From Acanthosepion esculentum (Eukaryota; Mollusca; Cephalopoda; Sepiida; Sepiidae): a stretch of DNA of 64,000 nucleotides. How positions within the stretch are numbered: position 1 is the first letter of the stretch; every line of letters begins with the position of its first letter. Shown here piece after piece: positions 54,180-64,000 of the stretch. The DNA lies in NCBI GenBank assembly GCA_964036315.1, contig OZ038509.1:26859022-26923021 (forward strand). Direction: 5' to 3'. The translations under genes were made by a program, and so were the position numbers. The notes below the pieces were generated by a model. That model worked only from the letters and a program-made list of their open reading frames with translations. It did no database searches and was not told the origin of the DNA.

Positions 54180-57170
54180 ATCAGAGTAATACATTTTATA
54201 AATTGTTACTTTTGTTTCAATATTTGTATTTTTACGTCAACATTTAAAGAGATGATCTCTAGCTCTCAAAAACCATTTAAAAAAACAAAAACAAATTATC
54301 TAAAGTCTAACAAAAGATGATGGAACATCATAAATCATATCACGTGGGACTGGAATCAAAAGTTGGCATTTAAGAAAACACAGGAAGAGCATTTTAAACA
54401 ATGATTTCATTTTTCTTTTATTATATGCATAGTTCAGTTGTTACCTACGAAAACAAGTGATTTTTTTTTTTTTTGTAATGGGGATATAAAAAAAATAGAA
54501 AAATAGCTGAATGACATTTTCTTCCATGATTTCTGAGGCGACAAATGATAAAATAAATCTTAAATGTACAGACACTCACAGACTATTTCAAAGACATACA
54601 CACATTCATATAAAAAATAATAAAATTAAATGAAAAACGATTTTTTTTTTAAAGATGTTAAAAAAAACAAAAAAAACAAACAAACAAAAAAAAAAAATCT
54701 CTCCACTTATTTTTGCATCCTGATGACTTTAAAACCTTTTTTCCTCCTCTTTTCTGGTCATAATTTGCACAAAAATAGTCATGTGCTTCAAGTTGGAAAG
54801 AGAAGAAAGGAAAGAAAAAAAAAATGTTAATATGAGCAAATAGAAAAGAAATAGCCAATTGTAATGTTTGCCTCATATTTGCTTTCATAAAATCTAAGAG
54901 TCAATATTGCAAAAATGTTACTTAACTCTCACAAACAGATTGAAGTAATTTCTTTAGCATTTGGGTAGGGGTGGTGGTGATAGAAAATTTCAAAAGGTTT
55001 GAATGCACATCTAACAATCTAAAATTCAGTTTTAAAATTTCACTTAAGATCAAATGTTACCACATACTATGAGTTTATTTATTTTGTTTTTTTTTTAGCA
55101 ACAAAATAGGCATTTTTTTGTTGCTGAACCAAAAAATATCCAAGTCAAAATTAAAATAGCTAAATATAATTTAATTGAACCTGTAGCATGGGTGTTTAAA
55201 AAAAAAATGCTCCAGTGTCTAATCATTGAAGAAAATTACAGAGAATAGAATAAGGCCATTCATATGAGCAACTTTTACTGATGTTTTCTTGTATCATTGG
55301 CAGTTCTGAAATAGTGACACTGATGCAAAATATATAAGGATAGTGCATCGGTAAGTGGTTAGGTCTTGGTTTACCATATAAGTAAAATAAAGCTGTTCAT
55401 GTGTACAACCTTTTCCTAGCTATTTACTGTAGATTTGTTTTGTTACGCAGGCAATTCTGAAATAGTGACATTTATCCAAAATGTTCAGGAATAAGCTGCT
55501 GGGTCAGATTTACATACATAATAATAATAATAAAAAATAATCTTAGGAACTGTTACAATTTACATAAAAGACAGCTTAACAACAAATATTGTTTATGCCT
55601 AACAAAACATGTTGACCAGTAAGTTATTGGAGTACATGTTTAAGGTAAACAGATTTTTTGTAAAGAAAGTGCTCAATTAAAACAAAACGAAGCATCAATA
55701 GAGAATTGTTAATTGAAAAGTTCAATGACTTATTCCACAACTTAAAGTTTCACATTGAGATCAGCAGGTAAATTCAATTAAATTTATCTTGGAGCTGTCT
55801 ACAAAACTTCAAGTTAGAGAATAAGTTGCCAAATTTTTTCTTATTTATTTATCTTTTTTCAAAAAGACTACTTATATAGAAACAGACAAAGAAAACTACT
55901 ACAAAATCTAAGACCACAAAAAAAAAAAAAAAAAATCCAACTCGTTCACTGCTAAATTTGGAGAATTGTTTCAAAATTTGCATTTGTTATGAAAAAGTGT
56001 GGCAGTATTAGAATAAAATTTTAAAGCTTTTTTCTGCATAGTGTTGATGAAAATCTTTAACATTCAAATTGTCTCCCGATTGTTGAGAATATAAAAAATT
56101 TTTTTTAATTTGATCATTATGAATTCACGAGTGAACCAAACGTACTTTATTAGAAATAGCAAAAAACATTTCCTATCATTGCTTTTCCGAGTGCACAAAT
56201 GGGATTACAGAGGAACAGTGACAAACTTGAACAGAGAAAATGAGAGGAAAAAAAAAAAAAAAAAAAATCAATTAGACAGAGAAATGCTTTCATGAAAGAA
56301 ACTATGTGTTCAATATATCAAAGAAAAACTATGTGGGTCACTTGATGTCTTTTGAAAGACAAAAATTCTCATGCTTACTCGAATTTAATTTTTAACTGAA
56401 TTTTAGTTGTTTAGGGATGCCCTTGAAAAGAAAATTCTAATAAACCTTATTCTTCCTTTCAGCCACCAATTCTCCAACCAACACAGCCTGAGAAGTTTTT
56501 AAACTTCAAATATATAATGAGAGAGAGTGATAGAGAGAGTGCATAGAGAATGGAATTTGGCTGAAATGAGATTGGGGAAATTCCTGCCAGTCTTTTACTC
56601 ATCGACTTGTTGCATTAACATAAGGAGTTTTTTTTTTTTTTTAATTATGCTCATATTGTGAATGCATTCTATTTAAAACTGATAGCATAAAAACTGTTCT
56701 ATAATCAGTGATAAAAGCAAAAAAAAAAAAAAAAAAAAATTGTCAGAAGAATACTCATGCTTCCTTTCAGTCAATTTTACGGTAGAATGTTTAAAAACTC
56801 CCTCCTCCTTTGTTTACTCATCAGTTTCTCTATAAGACAACGAAATCTGCAGTTTTTTTTCAGTATTTCTTTTGCTAAATTCATGTCTTTTTTTTGACCA
56901 GGCAAAGGCATTGTGATGTTAAAAGTTCAAAATAAACTGTATTGACAATTTAAAGCATAATTTAACAAAAAAAAAAAAAAAAACTTTCAATCATCTCTGA
57001 ACTCCATTCCTAATAGACAAATCTTTGTTAACTAATATCCTCATCTTTATTGTTGTTATCACAATGTTTTGGTCATTGTGTTCTCCTGCTTTTTCAGGTG
57101 ATGCAACTAACCTTCAAGGTATTTTTAAATAAAACCCTTTATTTAATCTAATTTATTATGGCTAAGGCTC
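54180..57170. other. AT-rich DNA downstream of the NSD gene
   Basis: About 3 kb with many homopolymer runs and no recognised gene. A tract with GGCA(G/A)TTCTGAAATAGTGACA occurs at 55300 and again at 55450, a small duplication. Confidence 0.4.
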
Positions 57171-57174
57171 CAAA

Positions 57175-57480
57175 TTCGAGGTTCAGCATTGGCTCATCGA
57201 TTTTGTGACAGTAATTCTGAGTTCAATTCTTGGGTTGGGCAGTAGAGACTTAACTTAGACACAATGGAAACAAGGCAAGCAATAACTGAACATAGACAAT
57301 GGAACAAGATCAAATAAAAAGTTCAGCTTGATATTGTCTGAAAGTTACCAGGATTGACAAACACCTGAAGAAGGCTGAAGGGCACAATGGCCGAAATGTT
57401 GAGATGAGGACATTATTAGTCTGTATGTAATTGATATATAATGGGGAGACATGATAACTTATCTGAGAAATTCAGACAAG
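57175..57480 (+). mobile_element. tRNA-headed SINE with PLE-like tail
   Basis: The head has ATTGGCTCATCGATTTTGTG (A-box region) and GAGTTCAATTCTTGG (B-box region). The tail starts ACACCTGAAGAAGGCTGAAG near 57360 and has GGCCGAAATGTTGAGATGAG. Same order as 19079-19405; the tail end is more diverged. Confidence 0.5.
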
Positions 57481-57799
57481 AGGTAAGTCTTCATTTGGCA
57501 TCCTTTTTGTTCCTGTGAAGTTCTTCTTTCAGTTGTTGGTATGTTTACAAAATTATTTAAAAATGAAAAGATATTTGAATTTAATTCTTAGGCTTTTCAA
57601 TGTTGTCAGCAAGCAATTGTATAAAATAAGCAATGTGACTTGTTCTTTTTTTCCTGCCATGCTTAAGCAGATATATAAAAATTAACAGGTGACCCCAGCC
57701 CAGATTTGAAGCACTTACTCAGAGAATAAGCAGACGACATATCTACTACACGAGCACATTCTTTTACCTGAACAGCATAGTAAAATTGCATATACTGAA

Positions 57800-58130
57800 T
57801 TAGGCAGTGTGCACAGGTACTACACAGGCCTTAGGCAGAAGGCCACACTTTCATTCCAAGCAGAGTGCATAGATGCTATGCTGATCCTAGGCAGATGGCC
57901 ACAGAGTGGCACTTTCATTCCAGGCAGAGTGCACAGATGCTATGCTGATCCTAGGCAGATGGTTACAGAATGACACTTTCATACCAGGCAGAGTGCACAG
58001 AGGCTATGCTCATCTGAGGTAAAAGGCCACACTTTCATTTCAGGCAGAGTGCATAGATGCTATGCTCATCTGAGGCAGAAGGCCAAAGTGACCCTTTCAT
58101 TCCAGGCTCAGATGCTACATTGATCTTAGA
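57800..58130. repeat. Minisatellite, five units of 55-65 bp
   Basis: Units start with AGGCAGAGTGCA-like strings at 57801, 57859, 57923, 57986 and 58041 (58106 partial). They share GATGCTATGCTGATCCTAGG and CACTTTCATTCC. Divergence between units is high. Confidence 0.8.
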
Positions 58131-59109
58131 TGTAAGTGCCATTCTATACATATATGATCCTGTCATTGTTTTTCCCATGTATAGTATACAATTAATAAAT
58201 AACCAACGTAGACAAACCATTAAAAAAAGAAGGTGTGTGTGTGTGTGTGGGGGGGGGGGTGATGGTCAGAGATTAAGTTGATGTTGTGATGTGCAGAGAC
58301 AACAAAGATGAGTGACTAATAAAAAGAAGCATTTAGGATTTATCAAGAAGTTTCAACACCAGGCACAACAATTAGAACACTTGAGCACAATTAAACAATC
58401 GATTGTATAAGAAAGTGTGGCAAGCAGTTTGAAGTTAGATTCATCATTCATCTAATAATCTCTAAGCTGATTTTTCTAGCCATTTAAATGTCGCTTTCAT
58501 TCAAAACCGTTTGCTACCAAATCAAAAAGCCTATATGATAAAATTATTGAAAAAAAAAAAAAAAAAAAGATTTTTTTTTTTAAGCAGTAAGGCACAATCT
58601 TAAAAACGGCCTTTTCTGTTACAAGGAATCCGTATTGAGACATGAGGACAACCAGAAAAAACACCAACTGACCTATTTTAATCTTGAAGCGGAAACAATT
58701 CTCATCTGATGCCTGATGATCCAAAATTGTCCAAAAGGAATGAAAAGAAATGCTAGCTTATTGACAAAACAGTATCTGCCATTTATCCAAATGAAAACTT
58801 AAATAATCGTTAAAAAAAATGAGAGTAAAACAGATCAGACATACAAAAACAAAGAGAGAGAGAGAGAGAGAGAGAGAAAGAAAATAATGATGAATTGGTT
58901 GTAAATGCCCAAAATATGTTGATGAAGCCATTCCAATCTGGGCTGCTGATGGTTTTGATTTTTTGTATTGCAAGTGCAAAACCCAAATTTAGAAAAAGCA
59001 ATCAGGATTTAATTAAGATGAAAATTAAGATAATCATATACAGTTAGCATTTAGAAACATAGATGATAACACAGACAAGATTAAGGATACTGACAGTGGG
59101 CAGTAGTGA

Positions 59110-59200
<91 letters not shown>

Positions 59201-60340
59201 TGGTTTTTCGTATCCCAAAATAAGCATTTACAGCATAAAAATGGAATTAAGTTCCACAGTAAATATGTTTTTCAAACACCTGATAAGTATCAAGGAAATA
59301 TTTTTTTTTTTTTTAGCCTGGAAACAAAGTTAGATAACAACAAAGAAATATTACTTTATTTTAGAAAACAAAGAAAAATTCCAATGCATATGAAAAAAAA
59401 AAAAAAAAAAAAAAAAAAAAGGAAATGTAAAAGAGTATTTTAAAATAAGAGAAAACCTCAAGGAAAAGAGGGGAAAGAGAGGAGGAGGAATTTTGCCAGG
59501 TGAAAAGCTTGCTCAGTGTGAAGGTGATGTAATTGATGCCCAAGGGGGTGTAAAATGAGTTTAGCACTTGCACCATCCAGCCAAGCATGTAAAATTGATG
59601 TTGGTCATAGAAATTATTTAAAATTTATATCAAAGATGGTTTCAAAAAAAAAAAAAGTGTGTGGGGTGGGGGGGATAGACTGTTAGCCCCCAAACCTTTT
59701 TTTTATCACCACTTTCTAGTTATTTGACTCCTGAAATTCTTGAAGAGAATTCTTTGGGAATAAAATCAAAAGCTGAATCTTTATATTATACAGCAGTAGT
59801 AGTAGTTGTAGTAATAGCAATTTATGATGAGGCACAAGACACTTCCAAATGTTGTTTTGTACAATCAGTGCTGTTAATTTCACTGCAGTTTTATTCACAC
59901 CAAATTTAAAAACCTAAGCCGTGCTCCCAGATCCCATTATTACAATGTCTTACAATATACAAAATAAGCAAATTAAATTCATCTATCCCACCCCCACCTA
60001 CCTAATTATTCAAAATTATCAGGTTTTATTCCTCCCCCACGCCTTCTAGATGACTTTTTTTTTTTTTTTTTGCTGGCAGTAAAAAAAAAAAACTGAAATG
60101 AGGGGAGGTGAAGTAAAAAATGATTTGTACAAAATTACTGCCATTAGAATTGGAAGTGTTGGCAGTTTTGTAAGATGCACCAGCCTCCTCCCCCCCTTTT
60201 TTTTTCTTTCTAAATTTTATTATAAAGATTGTTTGATTGTTAAAATCTTTAGATGTTTAAAAAAAAAAAAAAAAAAAAAACTGATAGAAACTATTTTGAG
60301 ATGTAAACCTTTTATATTAGTTTCCTAAAAGCATGATCAA
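58131..60340. other. AT-rich DNA with simple repeats
   Basis: Holds a TG/G run (58232-58260), (GA)n at about 58854-58877, a TA run at 59116-59170 followed by (GA)n to 59197, and several long A or T runs. No gene is recognised. Part of it may be 3' UTR of the NSD gene. Confidence 0.45.
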
Positions 60341-60343
60341 TAC

Positions 60344-60381
60344 TTTATTGTATAATTGTTTTTCTTTAGAGCCTTTTTATT
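60344..60381 (-). terminator. Candidate polyadenylation signals for the NSD gene
   Basis: Two AATAAA hexamers lie on the minus strand at 60381-60376 and 60349-60344, about 130-170 bp after the stop codon. Other AT-rich signals occur further on, so usage is unknown. Confidence 0.3.
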
Positions 60382-60511
60382 ATTTTTTTTGCTTCTTTCA
60401 AATGAAAACGAAAAATGGCATGTATAAACAATTAGAAGAAAGCAGGGAGAAAAAAAAAAAAATAAAATAAAAAAATAATTTTGAAAGGAGGGCAGTGTTA
60501 TTGGTTCATCT

Positions 60512-61134
60512 CTACAGTTGAGGTAAGTCTATAACTAAATCAGGAAATTCTTCATCACTGTCATCAAACATCGGTGGAATTGCCAGTGAATCATTGTCCA
60601 TCTTTTTGCCATCTACTGGTCCAATGGCGTTGGAGTTAAAGCCAATTCCATCCTCACCTGTAATGTCTCTACAACTGAGGAGTTTTGCTTGCCGCTTATC
60701 GTCCCTCATCCTCCGTCCTCGTTTACCTAACAACTTGCTTTTATTTTCCCCATTTGTTGTAATCAATTTAGTTTTGTCTGTCTTTGGTTTTTCTATCAAA
60801 GCACTTTCAAATTTTGTACTGTTATTTTCAACCGTTCTTTCAGACTTCATCTCATTCAGGCTACCATTTTCGTTGCTAAGCATCATCTTTTCTGTAGAAG
60901 GGTGCATTCCATTCGCCAGAGTTTTACCCTTTTCCGATTTGGTGGGGCCATTAGCGTAAGATGTCACAACACCGAGAAGCAGATCCTCATGATCGGAGCA
61001 AACTTCTCGTCCATCAACAGTGTAAATGTTGTTTTCACTGTGCTGGGAACAGAACGAGTTGGGGCATTCATGGCACAATCTGACAGACTGCTTCCCACAT
61101 TCGTCACAGTGATGCCAGGGACAGGTCCATCGAC
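60512..61134 (-). CDS. NSD: NSD-family histone H3K36 methyltransferase, last coding exon
   Basis: NSD proteins (vertebrate NSD1-3, fly Mes-4) methylate lysine 36 of histone H3 in the nucleus. This exon encodes the C-terminus, about 207 residues. It begins at an acceptor (CTTGTATTTTTAG at 61147-61135), splitting a codon in phase 1. GRWTCPWHHCDECGK comes first, then CHECPNSFC and VCSDH, the C5HCH-type finger that follows the SET domain in this family. The middle is lysine/asparagine-rich and low in structure, with KLLGKRGRRMRDDKRQAKLL. The end is acidic (FDDSDEEFPDL) before the stop at 60514-60512. The methionine frame that reaches 61171 runs through the intron and is not a start. SET and earlier domains lie outside the window to the right. 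The frame is intact. Confidence 0.9.
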
Positions 61135-62258
61135 CTAAAAATACAAGTAAACATTCCACTTTCAGAGGCAAAGTTTTTTTTTCTTTTTTTCTTTTCCTTA
61201 TTACTGATCAGTTGTATAATGTTATAAATTACTTTGAAATATTTAACAAATTCAAATCATTAAAATGATGTTAAACAAAATCCCTACATATACACGTGTA
61301 TGGGAAGAGAAAGCAAATTTTTGTAATGTTGACTTTTGGTAGTTTCAGTATAACAATCATCATCTACCACACACACACACACACAGAAAACTAACAGTGA
61401 TATAGCATGTTATTTTTCACACCATAAAATTCAGAGAGAAAGAAGAAATCAACAAAAAAGTAGAAAAAAAGAAAGAAAGAGAAAAAAAAAAGACATTTGA
61501 TCTCATACACAATATATTATTACACACATATGCATAAATCAACGAGTTCATAGCCTATTTTTTCAATATACACACTTTCCATGCCAATGCACTGAAATCA
61601 TCGGTGAAAAAAAGATTAAACATTATACAGTGGAAATTTAAGATCAGCACATCCATTGACAAATGACGAGAGGCTACAAGCTTACTGATTCACTCTCATA
61701 TAAACTAGACAGAGAGATGCTTAAGCAATACTTGATCCCTAATATTTGACTATATATATATATATATATATATATAAGGAAAGAAGTATGACAAAGCATG
61801 AAAAAGGTGTAGTGTTTCGTCTTTTAGGGCTTAATAATTGGACTAAGCTGATATTTACAATGATGCGACTAGACATACACATGAGTGAGAAACATTGGTA
61901 ATTTAAAATTAAAAATAATTTTTTTTTCTCGAGGGGGCAGGTATATAATCTAGCCGATTTCATTTTTATTTTTGTTTGTTTCCATCACTTCTGTTAGATT
62001 TTCTATTATCACAATGTTCGATATTTAATAACGAAAGCGATAGAAACATAAACAAAGAGAATCTAAATGAATTCGACTAGATTATATACAACCACCAAGA
62101 ATTAATTTAAAAATCCCAGTGTCTCTTGTTTGTGTGTATGTAATGTCTCAAATGAAAACTTTTCCACTTTTCTTTCCCCTAAAATTGTTCTTGATATATA
62201 AAAGATTTATATAGCATTTATCCCATATATATTATGTAAAAAGTTCAGATAGAGTATT

Positions 62259-63084
62259 CAGGGTGCGATGGATAAATTGTCATCTAAATGACGCAAAAAT
62301 GAAAATAACACTGACATCTCATTTTAACAGATATATTTACCAAAATTACACAAAAATATCTTGAAATATTAAAGAATAAATTGATTCAATAAAATTGCCA
62401 CTGCCTTCAACCACAGCCTCCAGATGACTTCAGAATCTCCTGCCACTCTTCTGGGCAGCCTCCTTGTTTAAGTTGGTGAATGCTGCCATAATCCTTGCCT
62501 TCAGTTCATCTTTAGTGTTACAAGGAGTTTTGTTGGCCTCTTTCTCAACTGGGCCCCACACATAATAATCAAGGGAGTTGCAGTCTGGGAAATTAGGTAA
62601 CCAGATGTAAGGAGTGATGTGGTCACAAAAATTATCTGACAGCTATAACTGGGTTCTCCTGCTTGTGTAGCATGGTGCAGAGTCCTGTTGCCAGACAGAG
62701 TCTTCAAGCAGCCACCCTCTTGACCCAGAGCAGCACTACCTCCTCAAGGCATTTCCTCAAGGCATTTGATGTAGAAAGCACTAATGATCACCCTAAACAC
62801 CTTTGTAATCACCATTAGACTCATCCAATTCTTTTTGAATCCTCTGCACTTTCCTCAGATTGACACACACTCTGAGATGTTTGTATTGGAGCTTCTGGCG
62901 AGAATGCCAAACAGTACAGTATGCAGTTTCCAAATTTCTGGTGGAGTGAATTTTGTCATGGGGTTCTTTATATCACAGACAGTGCCCAACTGTCCTACTA
63001 TACGGTGCAGTCAACAAAATCAAAACAATCGACATGTGCAAAATTAAAAATATAAAACAGTGACAATTTACCCATCACACCCTG
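62259..63084 (-). mobile_element. mariner-like transposon, shortened, both ends present
   Basis: Terminal inverted repeats of 24 bp (CAGGGTGCGATGGATAAATT on the left; CAGGGTGTGATGGGTAAATT reversed on the right) differ at two sites and are each flanked by TA. The minus strand encodes transposase remnants: a helix-turn-helix region near 62960-62830, and CHATQAGEPSYS-like and TATPLIIMCG segments near 62700-62560, all frame-broken. At 826 bp it is shorter than a usual 1.3-kb mariner. The copy at 21236-21924 is related. Confidence 0.75.
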
Positions 63085-63179
63085 TATCTGTAAAGGGACA
63101 ATATGAATAAAGACAAAAGGCTAAGATAATTTTTTAAAGGGAGAATTGGGAAAGATAAAAATAACATTTAAACAAATTA

Positions 63180-63230
63180 TATATATATATATATATATAG
63201 ATATATATATATATATATATATATTATATA
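63180..63230. repeat. (TA)n microsatellite
   Basis: TA run interrupted once by GA. Confidence 0.95.
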
Positions 63231-63499
63231 GATATGTATAATTCTATACTTTTATTGAAATTTTGTATGCTCTACTTTGTCTTGAAGACTTTTTATTATC
63301 AGCGTCACTGCAATTGAATCCAATCAACTACCATTGTTTTATACACTCAAAAAGACACACACACACACACAATTTTAATAGTTTAGACTGTTTTCTCATC
63401 TTAAATGCCATATTTACAATGTTTTGGCCATTCTATGATCCGGCCTACTATAGGTGACATACCGGACACATTTTTTAATCCACATGGATAGATTGTTCT

Positions 63500-63645
63500 A
63501 ATTCCACATCCCTGTGGACTAAATAAAAGGATTTAATTCAAAATTCCAACGTATACCACATAAAGCAGGCCAGAGCATACAATGACCGAAATGTTGTGAA
63601 TATTGCAATAAAGATGAGGACAACAGTTCAAATGATGTAAATAGT
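63500..63645 (+). mobile_element. SINE 3' part with PLE-like tail
   Basis: CTGTGGACTAAATAAAAGG and AAAATTCCAAC match the body before the tail at 19240-19285. The tail has GACCGAAATGTTGTGAATAT and AAAGATGAGGACAA. No tRNA-like head is visible here. Confidence 0.5.
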
Positions 63646-64000
63646 TACAATAACACACACACACACCCAGCATATTTTCATGCAAGCATGTTTGGTTAAA
63701 TAATTTTGACATATTATGTCTATTTAATTTAGTTTTAATCCTTTCAAGTCCACAAATTAATTTCTTGGTAACGGTAGAAAATTAATCAAGAAAAGTACAA
63801 AAATTTTCTTTCAAATATTTTTTTTTATTTTCCCCAAGTACTTTCAATCTCATCCGAGACCATCTTCAGGGGGTTAAAATATCTGTGGATGTGTATAAGG
63901 TAGCTCTGTAAATTCAAAATATTTTTTGACTGTTCATTTACAGCATTTAAATTTCAAAATTTCCAGTTATGCAAGGGAGGTAACTTTTGTAATTTAAAAA

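Larger units (their letters stand above)
61135..64000 (-). other. Probable last intron of the NSD gene (partial)
   Basis: Upstream of the acceptor no further exon was recognised to the window edge. The interval holds CA and TA simple repeats, the mariner relic at 62259-63084 and a PLE-tail repeat at 63500-63645. Intron status is inferred from the acceptor and gene direction. Confidence 0.55.

Noticed and set aside
61135..61171. Start of the NSD frame at the methionine near 61171
   Set aside because: The residues before GRWTCPWH are translated intron; the acceptor TTTTTAG directly precedes the conserved finger.

Overview
The window is gene-poor, AT-rich animal DNA, most likely from a cephalopod and octopus-like. 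It is dense in (TA)n microsatellites. It also holds jockey-type and other LINE remnants, Penelope-like elements (PLEs), tRNA- and 5S-derived SINEs, mariner- and pogo-like DNA transposons and two tandem satellites. The species assignment is inference from this repeat mix; no diagnostic single-copy gene is complete here.

Only one stretch looks like a conserved host protein: the last coding exon (60512-61134, minus) of an NSD-family histone H3K36 methyltransferase. It carries the C-terminal cysteine/histidine finger behind a clear splice acceptor. The rest of that gene should lie beyond the right edge, so 61135-64000 is probably its last intron, with a mariner copy and a PLE-tail repeat inside. 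A second host signal is a compact promoter-like cluster at 42589-42705 (CCAAT, two E-boxes, two ETS sites, YY1 over an ATG), oriented to the minus strand and beside about 4 kb of DNA without recognisable repeats.

Layout. 1-7300: LINE RT fragment, PLE tails, jockey gag pseudogene, and a long degenerate endonuclease/RT LINE with a C-terminal zinc finger. 7500-16900: DNA-transposon relics, an inverted PLE-tail insertion with target-site duplication, a 5S-tRNA SINE, a MITE and LINE ends. 16911-18135: 121-bp satellite in dimeric order, abutting a 5'-inverted PLE. 19000-28100: SINEs, mariner fragment, polypurine tract, G-run minisatellite, nested LINE. 28500-30800: PLE copy A preceded by hammerhead-like motifs. 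32846-34762: 340-bp satellite. 35171-35290: a 120-bp near-perfect palindrome. 36066-36453: complete 5S-tRNA SINE. 38300-42700: low-complexity DNA and the promoter-like cluster. 43200-50700: SINE, jockey LINE ends, PLE copy B, and an open frame resembling a restriction-like endonuclease. 51250-54022: foldback, pogo-like element, SINE and a TA-flanked transposon. 54200-60500: AT-rich DNA downstream of the NSD stop. 60512-64000: NSD exon and intron.

The most interesting thread is the PLEs. Several of their terminal sequences match the hammerhead ribozyme core with matching helices I and III. They occur in inverted or palindromic insertions, and a tRNA-headed SINE appears to share a PLE-type 3' tail. 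No cellular operon or pathway is present; apart from the NSD exon and the candidate promoter, what can be read is mobile-element history.
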